From JAGHEK01 sp044426235 (GTDB lineage Bacteria > Bacillota > Clostridia > Peptostreptococcales > Peptostreptococcaceae): a stretch of 52,193 nt of DNA. The translations under genes and the position numbers were made by a program. The stretch spans positions 1 to 52,193 of the forward strand of contig JAWXUS010000010.1 in the NCBI GenBank assembly GCA_044426235.1, read 5' to 3'. The notes under the pieces are model-generated. The model did no database searches. It was not told where the DNA came from and saw only the letters and a list, made by a program, of their open reading frames with translations. Position 1 is the first letter of the stretch. Every line of letters starts with the position of its first letter. This document shows positions 1 through 8,160 of the stretch, one piece after another.

Positions 1-528
1 ATAATTGAAAATATTTCAAAAGAAAAAATAAGAGATCAGGCTTTGATAGTCTTTTTAATAACAACAGGTTGTATGGTTAATGAATTAATAAGAGTTAAGT
101 GGAGAGATATTAGTTTTTTTAAAAATGATTACTATATTACACTAAGTAAAAATGGAAAATCTAGAATGATTAAGATGCATCCACTTTGTACATACCTTCT
201 TAATGAATATAGAGGAAGTAAGGCTATTGAAGATAATGATGAATTAATTTTTACTAGTGCAAAAACTAATTCTATAACAGATAGAAATGTTAGATTTATC
301 GTTAGGAAAATACTTGATAAATCAGGACTTACTAATAATTCATCAAAAGATTTTAGACATTCATTTGCAGCTATTAGTTTAAGGCTTGGAGCTAATGATG
401 AAGATTTAAAGCATAAACTTGGTTGGTCAAAAGCGAATAGCTTATCAAAGTATAAATATGTTATTGATTTTGTTGGAGACGATTTTTCTAACAAAAAAAG
501 TACAGAATTCTACAAATTAGAAGATTAA
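1..528 (+). CDS. Tyrosine recombinase/integrase-like protein, C-terminal part (5' end outside window)
   Basis: The frame is open from base 1, so the gene begins upstream; 175 codons are visible before TAA. The sequence has the layout of the catalytic domain of phage-integrase/XerCD recombinases: an RDQALIVFLITTG helix, the NELIRVKW helix, a beta-hairpin (ITLSKNGKSRMIKM), a KDFRHSF segment, LGW, and a Tyr near KYKYV. Alignment by eye shows two departures from the catalytic set. The first Arg (normally TGLRxSE) is Met in TGCMVNE, and the His of HxLRH is Lys in KDFRH; the second Arg, the LGW Trp and the Tyr are present. It is therefore either a decayed integrase or a recombinase-fold protein with another job. 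No att site or cargo is visible to the right; purB follows directly. Confidence 0.75.
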   Translation: MIENISKEKIRDQALIVFLITTGCMVNELIRVKWRDISFFKNDYYITLSKNGKSRMIKMHPLCTYLLNEYRGSKAIEDNDELIFTSAKTNSITDRNVRFIVRKILDKSGLTNNSSKDFRHSFAAISLRLGANDEDLKHKLGWSKANSLSKYKYVIDFVGDDFSNKKSTEFYKLED

Positions 529-558
529 AAAATAATGTGAACTAAATTATAAAAAAAC

Positions 559-587
559 TTGTTAAAGTTCGATAAATTTTGTATAAT
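559..587 (+). promoter_or_regulatory. purB promoter
   Basis: A TTGTTA -35 (559-564) and a perfect TATAAT -10 (582-587) are separated by 17 bases, with the purB start about 40 bases beyond the expected transcription start. Confidence 0.6.
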
Positions 588-602
588 ATAATTAAGTTCG
601 AT
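565..602 (+). promoter_or_regulatory. Direct repeat AAGTTCGAT over the purB promoter, candidate PurR-type site
   Basis: The 9-base word AAGTTCGAT occurs at 565-573, in the promoter spacer just after the -35, and again at 594-602, near the expected +1. Its complement ATCGAACTT resembles the CGAAC core of Firmicute PurBoxes. The copies are direct, not inverted as in the Bacillus PurR arrangement, so the assignment is inference. Confidence 0.35.
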
Positions 603-633
603 TTACATAAACTAAAATAAGGAAGGTATTATT

Positions 634-2067
634 ATGAGTTATTCAACATATAACAATCCGTTAACGGATAGATATTGCAGTAAAGATATGAGTTTTATTT
701 TTTCTCCACAATTTAAATTTGAGACTTGGAGAAAACTTTGGATAGCACTAGCAGAAGGTGAAAAAGAGCTAGGAATCGACATAACAGACGAACAAATTGA
801 AGAATTAAAAGCTAATGTTTCTAATATAAATTTTGATGATGCAAGAAAAATAGAAAAAGAAGTAAGACACGACGTTATGAGTCACGTTAAGGCTTATGGA
901 ATGCAATGTGATAAAGCAAAAGGAATAATACATTTAGGGGCAACTTCTGCTTATGTTGGTGACAACACGGACGTTATACAAATGGACGAGGCTTTAAAGT
1001 TAATAAGAGTTAAACTTGTAAACTTAATAAATAACTTAAAAGAGTTTTCTTTAAAATATAAAGATGTTCCTGCATTAGGATTTACTCACTTCCAAGCAGC
1101 ACAACTTACAACAGTTGGAAAAAGAGCGACTCTTTGGGCACAAGATTTAGTTGTTGATTTAGAAGACTTAAACTTTAGAATAGAAAATATGAAGTTAAGA
1201 GGAGTTAAAGGAACTACTGGAACTCAAGCAAGTTTCCTTAGTTTATTTGATGGAGATCACGAAAAAGTTAAGAATTTAGATAAAATAATATGTAGTAAAA
1301 TAGGATATAAAGCATCTTATGCAGTTAGTGGTCAAACATACACTAGAAAGCTTGATTATCAAGTAATAACTATATTATCTGGAATAGCACAAAGTATGCA
1401 TAAAATGACTAATGATATTAGATTACTTCAAAGTTTAAAAGAGTTAGAGGAGCCATTTGAAAAAAATCAAATAGGATCATCTGCTATGGCATATAAGAGA
1501 AATCCTATGAGAAGTGAAAGAATAGCATCTTTATCAAAATATATAATTTCTGAGAGTTTAAGTCCAGCACTTGTTCAATCTACACAGTGGTTAGAGAGAA
1601 CTTTAGACGATTCTGCAAACAAAAGACTTGCTATTCCTCAAGCATTTATGGCGGCGGATGCTATACTTGAAATTGGAATAAACGTAACTGATGGATTAGT
1701 AGTTTATGAAAATATGATAAATAAACGTATAAATGAAGAACTTCCATTTATGGCAACTGAAACTATACTTATGGAAGCTGTAAAAAGAGGTGGAGATAGA
1801 CAAGAACTTCACGAAATAATAAGAGAATACTCAATGGATGCAGCACATAGAGTTAAAATGGAAGGTTTAAGTAATAACTTAATAGAACTTATAATAAATG
1901 ACGATTCATTTAAAATGAGTAAAGAGGAAATATTATCAATAATGGATCCTAAAAACTTCATAGGAAGAGCACCAGAACAAGTTGTTGAATTTGTTGAAGA
2001 TATTATTAATCCAATAATTGAAGAATATAAAGATTTATTAGGTGTTGATGTTGATTTACACGTTTAA
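634..2067 (+). CDS. purB: Adenylosuccinate lyase
   Basis: It catalyses two fumarate-releasing steps of purine synthesis: SAICAR to AICAR, and adenylosuccinate to AMP. The 477-residue protein carries the fumarase/aspartase-superfamily signature GSSAMAYKRNPMRSER near residue 283 and, near residue 90, the GIIHLGATSAYVGDN segment typical of ADSL. Length and the YKRNP motif match the longer class of PurB that also includes the animal enzyme. The ATG follows an AAGGAAGG ribosome site. It has its own promoter and is closed by a strong hairpin, so it looks monocistronic rather than part of a pur operon. The repeated AAGTTCGAT word over its promoter may be a purine-responsive site. Identification is secure. 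Confidence 0.96.
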   Translation: MSYSTYNNPLTDRYCSKDMSFIFSPQFKFETWRKLWIALAEGEKELGIDITDEQIEELKANVSNINFDDARKIEKEVRHDVMSHVKAYGMQCDKAKGIIHLGATSAYVGDNTDVIQMDEALKLIRVKLVNLINNLKEFSLKYKDVPALGFTHFQAAQLTTVGKRATLWAQDLVVDLEDLNFRIENMKLRGVKGTTGTQASFLSLFDGDHEKVKNLDKIICSKIGYKASYAVSGQTYTRKLDYQVITILSGIAQSMHKMTNDIRLLQSLKELEEPFEKNQIGSSAMAYKRNPMRSERIASLSKYIISESLSPALVQSTQWLERTLDDSANKRLAIPQAFMAADAILEIGINVTDGLVVYENMINKRINEELPFMATETILMEAVKRGGDRQELHEIIREYSMDAAHRVKMEGLSNNLIELIINDDSFKMSKEEILSIMDPKNFIGRAPEQVVEFVEDIINPIIEEYKDLLGVDVDLHV

Positions 2068-2075
2068 TAAAAAAA

Positions 2076-2107
2076 GGGAATGCTAAAAATTAGCATTCTC
2101 TTTTATT
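2076..2107. terminator. Hairpin terminator shared by purB and the convergent gene
   Basis: A 9-bp stem GAATGCTAA (2078-2086) pairs with TTAGCATTC (2090-2098) around an AAA loop. T-rich bases follow on the + strand and A-rich bases precede, so it can act in both directions. Confidence 0.85.
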
Positions 2108-3289
2108 TTTCTATTGATATGTTTATATTAAAATCTTTGTAGATAGAAGTTCTAATAAATGTTTTTATAAATATTGTATAGAAATTAATTTCATCGCCGT
2201 CTAAAGTGACATTTGATTTAATATTTTCAGTAATATTTTCTTTTGAATTTTCATCATTGCTTTGTAGATTTGAATTTATACTTGAACATAACTTATTTAA
2301 TTTTTCTTGTTTTAGTTCGATATCAATTTTGTCTAAAAATTCTTTTAGGTAATCCTTATCGTTATAAATAAACTTTTCAATTTCAAGTTTATCATTTCCT
2401 TTTGTAGCATTAATTATATTGTTATTTANNNNNNNNNNNNNNNNNNNNNNNNNNNNNNNNNNNNNNNNNNNNNNNNNNNNNNNNNNNNNNNNNNNNNNNN
2501 NNNNNNNNNNNNNNNNNNNNNNNNNNNNCTAAAATCAAATACAATATTTGAAATTTCTGTGAATAGAGAAGTTAATATTTCTTTTTTTCTATTTTGCATT
2601 AAGTTAGTTATTTGATTAATTATATCTATAAGTTCCATTTTGTCTTCTTTAAAATTTATTTCATCTATGTCGATTAAGTAGTCTATGTCTGTGTTTGAAA
2701 AAGCTCTCTTAACATTTTTAATGCTAATATCAGACTCTGCTAGAACACTTTTTATTTTATTTATTAAAAAGTTATTATCTTTAAAAATAACATTTATAGA
2801 AAGTTCATCTTTAAAGTTTTCGTTTTTAAATATTTTTATTGTTGCATCAAAGTTGTCGTTGTAATTTTGAATTACAAAAAATTCATTAGTTCCAAAGTTT
2901 GAAAGAGATTTTAGTGCTTGTATTTTTGGATTTGTCCCCGTTCCAGTGATTAATATTTTTTTATTTTTGTTACAGAGTTTCTCTAAGCTAATTTCACGAT
3001 ATTTATTAATATTTTCAGTTAAGTATATTGACCCCTCAAATAAAAGTTTTATATGGTTTTTATAAAATATTTCAGATTCATCATCAATAAATTCAGGAAT
3101 ATCATTATAAAATTCTAGAAAATCTCTGTACTCATAATCATTAACCGTTAAAATATCATTGGTTAATTTTGTTAATTTTTTTCTTGTTTCACTATCAAAA
3201 TCATCAAGGTCTTGAACGTGAGTTTTTTTGTTGTATATTGACTGAAAAGTCATTTTCCCGTTGTTTTTTTTATTAAAAATTTTAAACAT
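2103..3289 (-). CDS. Uncharacterised protein, interrupted by assembly gap
   Basis: I do not recognise the family. On the minus strand the gene starts at ATG 3289, chosen because GGTGGAGG lies five bases upstream; a GTG at 3301 overlaps that site and is unlikely. About 253 residues are readable to the run of Ns, and beyond the gap a matching open frame of 108 codons continues to TAA at 2103. The N-terminal part is soluble, rich in Asp, Lys, Ile and Asn, with a central ILITGTGTNPKIQAL stretch that could be a nucleotide-fold strand-turn-helix. No signal peptide or membrane helix is seen. The two flanks are in frame only if the gap is not exactly 100 bases, so the full length is unknown. Two separate genes is the alternative, but the similar acidic, Asn-rich composition favours one. 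Confidence 0.55.
2429..2528. other. Assembly gap of 100 Ns
   Basis: Exactly 100 undetermined bases, the usual placeholder for a join of unknown length, lie inside the unknown minus-strand gene. Confidence 0.98.
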
Positions 3290-3343
3290 AAATACCTCCA
3301 CCTCTAATAATACGTATATTTATATGAATAATTTATCAAAAAA

Positions 3344-3374
3344 ATATAACTAAGCTAATTTTGCTTAGTTATAT
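3344..3374 (-). terminator. Terminator after the exonuclease gene
   Basis: A 12-bp perfect stem (3344-3355 with 3363-3374) has a 7-base loop. On the minus strand it is followed by a T run (the A run at 3338-3344), and it begins at the exonuclease stop codon. Confidence 0.8.
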
Positions 3375-4132
3375 CATTCATCAATAAAAAATTCGCCTTT
3401 TTTACCCATTGTATATGATAAATATATTATTCTTTTTTCACTATCTGTTAAATCCCTATTTAATATTGTTTTAAATTCCTTAAAAAGCTTTTTATTATCA
3501 ACAACTTTTTTAGTACGAGTTCTACTTCTTTGTTTTTTTCTTAAATGATTAATATTAAATGTTTCGACTTTAATATTTTTTGAGTAAACTCTTCTAAAAA
3601 TTTCATAAGTATAGTATGCATCGTTAAATGCATCGTGATAATTTTTATTTTGTTCAACATTTAAAAGGGTGATAGCATTTTGAAGTCCTATACTTTTTCC
3701 ACTTGGATTTTTTAGAAATATTGAGGCATAATTTTGGATATTTATATATTTATTTGGAAGTTCGCTACAATCTAATTTATTGTAGCTAATATTTCTAAAT
3801 AATTCTTTAATATCTGTTCCTCCCCATATGCCAAAAACAATTTCATCATCTCCTAAAAAGTCTAGAAAATTATTATATACTTCATTAAAATTAGGCGCTT
3901 TTTTAACTGTATCTAAAGTGATACCAGTTATTTTAGATACGAAAGGATGAATTTTTTTGTATAAATTAGGTTTTATATAACTATTGAATTTATCTATTAT
4001 ATTAAAATTCTTATCTAGTTTTATAGCGCCTATTTGAATTATTTCAAAAGGACAATCTTCATTTGAAACTGTTTTATTTAAAAAATTGTCAAATCCCTGA
4101 TTAAATTCAAGGTCAAAAATAACATACTTCAT
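3374..4132 (-). CDS. DEDDh-type 3'-5' exonuclease
   Basis: A 252-residue single-domain exonuclease of the DnaQ/ERI-1 superfamily that would remove nucleotides from a 3' end with two metal ions. The catalytic set is complete: Asp7 and Glu9 in FDLEFN, Asp107 in WGGTDIKEL, His166 in HDAFNDA and Asp171, which places it in the DEDDh class. The C-terminal 50 residues are basic (RKKQRSRTRTKK) and may help bind nucleic acid. AGGAG precedes the ATG. It lies 72 bases downstream of the glycosyltransferase gene with no hairpin between, so both may share a transcript. It is the only gene in the window ending in TGA, with a TAA two codons further. The substrate (RNA or DNA) cannot be told. Confidence 0.88.
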   Translation of the reverse strand: MKYVIFDLEFNQGFDNFLNKTVSNEDCPFEIIQIGAIKLDKNFNIIDKFNSYIKPNLYKKIHPFVSKITGITLDTVKKAPNFNEVYNNFLDFLGDDEIVFGIWGGTDIKELFRNISYNKLDCSELPNKYINIQNYASIFLKNPSGKSIGLQNAITLLNVEQNKNYHDAFNDAYYTYEIFRRVYSKNIKVETFNINHLRKKQRSRTRTKKVVDNKKLFKEFKTILNRDLTDSEKRIIYLSYTMGKKGEFFIDE

Positions 4133-4204
4133 AATTTTCTCCTATCTAAATTTTGTCTTCCTTAAAAGTATAACTTAAATTAACTCAAATTAAAATAAAA
4201 AAAC

Positions 4205-5302
4205 TTATAAACAAGAAAGTATGTATTGGTTTATATTTTTATAGTCAATTGAATTTTTAAGAGATGTAATATTTTCTTTTATAAATTCAAGAGTATTATC
4301 AATATCACCACTAATTATTTTTTCTAAAATATTTGTTAAATCAACATCATCATTATATATAAGTCCAATTCCCTTATCAACTATGAATTTTGCATTTTCT
4401 ATTTCTTGTCCAATTTTAGGATTTTTAACTATTATAGGTGTATTTGAATGAATTGATTCAAATAAAGTGGCACCACCAGGTTTTGTAACTAATATATCTA
4501 CATCTTTTAAAAAGTTTGGCATATCTGTTATAAAACTGTGTACTTTAATGTTTTTTAGAGGTTTTTTTATAGTTAAATTATTATATAACTTTTTATTTTT
4601 TCCAGTAACAATATTAATTTCAATTTTAGTATTATTATAAAGTAGGTTATCCAAATTATAAAAATAACTTTCATTAACATCAAAAAATCCACGTCCTCCT
4701 CCTATAAAACTAATTCGAAGTTTTTTAGAAGGTGTTTTTTCTAAGTTATAAAAATCGGTATTAGTTGGGACTCCAGTTACCTTAACTTTTTCTGGACTAA
4801 TTCCTTTTTGCATAAAGCGATTTTTAATTTCACTAGAAGGAACAAAGTATAAATCTGTCGAATTAAATATCCATTCCAAACTATCAACAACATCTGTTAT
4901 TATAGTTATAGTTTTGATTTTTTTATTTGTGTATTTGTTTCTAAAATTATCAACACAAGATGCAGCTAGTGGAAATGTTGAAATTATTAAATCAGGATTT
5001 ATATCTAGAATATATTGGATTAAGTTTGGAGTATATAATTTATTTGATAGATCAAGTCTTGGATCGAATGATTTTTTTAAATAATAATAATAATTATAAA
5101 TTCCTGGAGCGTATTTGGTATTACTTTCGTAAAGTTTTATCATAGGTTTATTCATAATTGGTATACTTGCATCTATAAAATTTTCAATTATTATATTATA
5201 ATTATTATCATATTCTAAAATTGACTTTTTTATGGCACGTGCAGCACTAATATGTCCTGCACCAAACTGCGCAGTTAATATTAAGATAGTTTTTTTATTC
5301 AT
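4205..5302 (-). CDS. MGDG-synthase/UgtP-like glycosyltransferase (GT28 fold)
   Basis: A 365-residue enzyme of the MurG/diacylglycerol glucosyltransferase group, which transfers a sugar from a nucleotide donor to a membrane lipid at the inner leaflet. The N-terminal TAQFGAGHISAARAI matches the glycine-rich acceptor loop and conserved His of MGDG synthase and UgtP. The C-terminal TKPGGATLFESIHSNTPI is the donor-binding PGG motif, followed by IGQEIENAKFI. There is no signal peptide, as expected for a peripheral membrane enzyme. AGGGGTG lies upstream of the ATG. The likely product is a glycolipid anchor or membrane glucolipid, but donor and acceptor are not shown. It is transcribed away from the YjiH-like gene and probably runs on into the exonuclease gene. 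Confidence 0.85.
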   Translation of the reverse strand: MNKKTILILTAQFGAGHISAARAIKKSILEYDNNYNIIIENFIDASIPIMNKPMIKLYESNTKYAPGIYNYYYYLKKSFDPRLDLSNKLYTPNLIQYILDINPDLIISTFPLAASCVDNFRNKYTNKKIKTITIITDVVDSLEWIFNSTDLYFVPSSEIKNRFMQKGISPEKVKVTGVPTNTDFYNLEKTPSKKLRISFIGGGRGFFDVNESYFYNLDNLLYNNTKIEINIVTGKNKKLYNNLTIKKPLKNIKVHSFITDMPNFLKDVDILVTKPGGATLFESIHSNTPIIVKNPKIGQEIENAKFIVDKGIGLIYNDDVDLTNILEKIISGDIDNTLEFIKENITSLKNSIDYKNINQYILSCL

Positions 5303-5380
5303 TAGTTCACCCCTAAAGTTATTAATATTATTGTATTATACAGTTATAAAAAATTAAAATCAAGACGGAAAGGTATCTCT

Positions 5381-6676
5381 ATGAAAGAACAAGTTAAAAA
5401 AGAAATTAGTTTTTTTGATAAATTTAAAACCATAACATTTTTAATTATTGGTACTTTGATATTTTTTATTCCAATAAAGTCAAATGGTGAATTTATTAAT
5501 ATTTATTATATGCTACATAGCTATATAAAATTAAATCACATTAGTTTTGTAAAAGCGAGTGTTTTAGTTTTGGCATTGCTTGGAAGTATAAGAGGAATTT
5601 ATAAGACTCAAAATAAAAATGATCATTTAAGATATTTTAGAATAATTAGTGTTATTATTTTATTCTCACTTTTTTATTCTAAAAAAGAATTATTTTCAAT
5701 AGATAATACTACAACTACGTTATTAAATGAGATTTCAGTTAGTATATTTATTAGTTTATTAATTGGAAGTGTTTTTGCTCAATTTATAGATTTTTTAGTT
5801 GAAGTATTTGAATTTTTATTTTCAAAAATTTCAAAAGTACTTTTTGATATTAGTGGTCGTGGAGTATTTTGCGTTGTTATGTTTTTAATTACAGATAGTT
5901 TCTTTGGATTATTTTTACTTAATAAATTATTTAAAGAAGGAAAGTTAAGACAAAAGGAAGGCGCTATGATACTTCTAAACTTTTTCTTTATGCCACTTTT
6001 TGTAATAAATATATTTATAGGTAGAGTTAATATATCTAAATTAGACTTTTTATTTAGTTCGACTTTAGTACTTATTATAGTTAATTTTTTAATGTGTAGA
6101 ATTTATCCAATATCAAAAAAGAAAAAATCGTACAACGTAAAAAATAGAGTAAATAATAAAAAATATAAAGATCTTAATGAAGTATTTGAATATGTTGTAA
6201 AAAAGGATAGACATAAAAATATTAGTAAAGAATTAAAAGACGATTTACAAGAAAGTATTGAGTTTATTACACAAATTTTACCAGACATTGTGATTTTAAC
6301 ATACGTATCAAGTTCTATTTTAGGATTTATACATTTAGAAAATATTTTTGTAGATATACTAAAACCGCTTATGGAATTTTTAAAATATGATAACTATTCA
6401 GAAATACTTAGCTTTGTATTTCTTAACTTATTAAATGGATTTTATGCACTAAATCATATCAGTTTAAATATTTTATATGATAGTAAGGTTTTAATAATGC
6501 TTATATTTTCATTTGGATCAATTTCTATTATAAAAAATATTTTATTTAAAAAAGTAACTAAGATACAAGTTTCATATTTTGACTTTTTTGCTACATATTT
6601 TTTAAGAACATTTTTAATAATAGTTGTTTATTCGCTAATTATATACATAAAAAGAGGATATTTAATTTTAGGATAA
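5381..6676 (+). CDS. YjiH-like membrane protein with nucleoside-recognition (Gate) segments
   Basis: A 431-residue polytopic membrane protein with about nine to ten hydrophobic segments and a charged cytoplasmic loop at residues 240-300. The core stretch FDISGRGVFCVVMFLITDS followed by FFGLFLLNKLFKEGKLRQKEGAMI resembles the nucleoside-recognition/Gate region of YjiH-family proteins, which have that spacing between a Gly-Arg turn, a helix and a KEGK motif. Transport of a small molecule is the usual suggestion for the family, but no substrate is established. AAAGG stands ten bases before the ATG. It is divergent from the glycosyltransferase gene across 78 bases and appears to be a single-gene unit. 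Assignment rests on by-eye similarity. Confidence 0.6.
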   Translation: MKEQVKKEISFFDKFKTITFLIIGTLIFFIPIKSNGEFINIYYMLHSYIKLNHISFVKASVLVLALLGSIRGIYKTQNKNDHLRYFRIISVIILFSLFYSKKELFSIDNTTTTLLNEISVSIFISLLIGSVFAQFIDFLVEVFEFLFSKISKVLFDISGRGVFCVVMFLITDSFFGLFLLNKLFKEGKLRQKEGAMILLNFFFMPLFVINIFIGRVNISKLDFLFSSTLVLIIVNFLMCRIYPISKKKKSYNVKNRVNNKKYKDLNEVFEYVVKKDRHKNISKELKDDLQESIEFITQILPDIVILTYVSSSILGFIHLENIFVDILKPLMEFLKYDNYSEILSFVFLNLLNGFYALNHISLNILYDSKVLIMLIFSFGSISIIKNILFKKVTKIQVSYFDFFATYFLRTFLIIVVYSLIIYIKRGYLILG

Positions 6677-6748
6677 ATATAGTAACCCAAATAAATGAAA
6701 ATCATATACTTTAATTATAGATTAAATACAACTTAGGGGGAACTTGAC

Positions 6749-7636
6749 TTGAAAAAGAAAAAGTATGATAAAATCTGTAATTACTGTGATAAATGCGGAT
6801 ATGATAATTTATCTGATAAAAATTATAAATTAAATGAATATGAAGAAATGAAAATGAAATTAAAATGTTGTGAAGATAAGATAGAAAAATACGAAGAAAA
6901 AGTTGAAATGTATGAAAATACACTTAAAAAATACAATAAAAAACTTGATAAATACGTTGGAAAATTAGAAAAAGAAGATAAGTATGTTAAACCTTTAGAT
7001 AAAAAATATAAGTGTTCTAAAGATAAATATAAAGAATATAATTTCGAATCAAAAGATAAGTATGTATATCCTAAAATGAATGATGAATCAATGTATTTAT
7101 ATCCAAATATGAATGAATACGTTGAAATGGGTACTAAATGCGATAGAGATGATAAGCATATGAAAAAAAATAAAAAATGTATTCACTATGAATATATAAA
7201 TCCTGACTATGTGGAAAATGGGTACGTAGAGAATGGATACGTAGAGAATGAATATATGGATAATTCTTATGTAGGAAATGATTATATTGAAAATGGATAT
7301 GTAGATAACTATTATTTAGAAAATGGATATGTAGGAAATGGATATATGGATAATTCTTATGTACAAAATGATTACACTGAAAATTATATTTATGTAAATC
7401 CAGATATAATGATTGATCCTGAAATGATGGTAGATCCTGAATATGTAGATGAATTAACTTATTTAGATCCTGTAACTTATGTTACTCCAATGTATGATAT
7501 GAATAATATGACTTGTGCTTGTAAGATACACGAAAAATATCCTTCAGTAGGTCAAAACTATATGAGTTTTGAAGATATGTGGAAAGAATATTTAAATATG
7601 ATGAACCAAATGTTTAATAACATAATGGTTAAATAA
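6749..7636 (+). CDS. Tyrosine-rich pentapeptide-repeat protein, unknown function
   Basis: I do not recognise this 295-residue protein. It starts at TTG 6749, seven bases after AGGGGG. The N-terminus is cysteine-rich (Cys10, Cys13, Cys16, then a Cys-Cys pair). It is followed by a highly charged Lys/Glu coiled-coil-like region to about residue 70, and then by a Tyr/Asn/Met-rich region. Residues 154-213 form twelve tandem five-residue units of form Tyr-[Val/Met/Ile/Leu/Thr]-x-Asn-x. YMDNS recurs at units 4 and 10, so a 30-residue block was also duplicated. A Pro/Asp/Met segment and an MNNM/MMNQM tail follow. There is no signal peptide or membrane helix. The composition (Tyr, Cys, Lys, low Ala) recalls spore-coat or other cross-linked structural proteins, but that is inference. 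It is a stand-alone gene with its own terminator. Confidence 0.7.
   Translation: MKKKKYDKICNYCDKCGYDNLSDKNYKLNEYEEMKMKLKCCEDKIEKYEEKVEMYENTLKKYNKKLDKYVGKLEKEDKYVKPLDKKYKCSKDKYKEYNFESKDKYVYPKMNDESMYLYPNMNEYVEMGTKCDRDDKHMKKNKKCIHYEYINPDYVENGYVENGYVENEYMDNSYVGNDYIENGYVDNYYLENGYVGNGYMDNSYVQNDYTENYIYVNPDIMIDPEMMVDPEYVDELTYLDPVTYVTPMYDMNNMTCACKIHEKYPSVGQNYMSFEDMWKEYLNMMNQMFNNIMVK
7208..7387 (+). repeat. Tandem 15-base coding repeat (12 units)
   Basis: Twelve 15-base units encode Tyr-x-x-Asn-x. A longer 90-base period is visible because the block coding YMDNSYV recurs 90 bases later with a few changes. Confidence 0.85.
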
Positions 7637-7663
7637 GAATGCCTAAGGCATTCTTATTTTTTT
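7633..7663. terminator. Bidirectional terminator with both stop codons in its stem
   Basis: An 11-bp stem (7633-7643 with 7647-7657) has loop TAA and flanking T and A runs. The stop of the repeat protein (7634-7636) and the stop of the convergent ylbF-like gene (7654-7656) both lie in the stem. Confidence 0.85.
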
Positions 7664-7974
7664 AGAAGTTGTTTTTCAATATCTTTATAGATACTATCCA
7701 TTAATTCATTAAAAGCTTTATTTGAATTTAGATATTTAACAACTATTTGATTTCTAAAAAAAGATGCATATTCTTTGTTTAAATCATTCATTTTATTACT
7801 AGCATCTTTTAATTTATAACTTGAATATATTGAGTTTTTTGATTTTACATAAGAATCTAGTTGTTTTTTTAGAGTTCTATTTTTTTCAAGTTCAAGTTTA
7901 TTTTTGTGCATTTCCTTAAATTCTTTAGTATTTTTTATTTCATTTGCAAGATCAACAGATTTTTTGTTTACCAT
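7654..7974 (-). CDS. YlbF/YmcA family protein
   Basis: A 106-residue all-helical protein whose pattern of regularly spaced Leu, Lys and Glu residues (LANEIKNTKEFKEMHK, then LEKNRTLKKQLDSYVKSK) matches the YlbF/YmcA family. In Bacillus, members form a complex with YaaT that assists RNase Y and affects competence, biofilm and sporulation; here only the fold is inferred. It is somewhat shorter than Bacillus YlbF. AGGGGGC precedes the ATG. It is a single gene, convergent with the Tyr-rich repeat gene and sharing its terminator. Confidence 0.75.
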   Translation of the reverse strand: MVNKKSVDLANEIKNTKEFKEMHKNKLELEKNRTLKKQLDSYVKSKNSIYSSYKLKDASNKMNDLNKEYASFFRNQIVVKYLNSNKAFNELMDSIYKDIEKQLLKK

Positions 7975-8126
7975 AAAAGCCCCCTAGGTGTAAAAATTTA
8001 GTAAATATATTTATATTTTTGTTTATTTTATAGTATGATAAATATCAAAAAATATTTCTTAAAAAGGTAACAAATGTTTAAAAAATTAATAATATAAATT
8101 GTAGGACAAAAAGAATATCAACGTGG

Positions 8127-8153
8127 AAAAAGAAGGCTTTTAGCCTTCTTTTT
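8127..8153. terminator. Terminator downstream of the pyridoxamine kinase gene
   Basis: A 12-bp stem (8127-8138 with 8142-8153) has a TTT loop; its outer A and T tracts allow function on either strand. It sits directly after the stop of the minus-strand kinase gene. Confidence 0.8.
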
Positions 8154-8160
8154 GGAGTAT

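Noticed and set aside
1..633. Active integrated element with att sites at the left edge
   Set aside because: Only one recombinase-like fragment is present, with catalytic residues missing and no repeat or tRNA that could be an att site in view.
7208..7387. CRISPR or intergenic minisatellite
   Set aside because: Units of 15 bases are in frame in a protein and contain no spacers.
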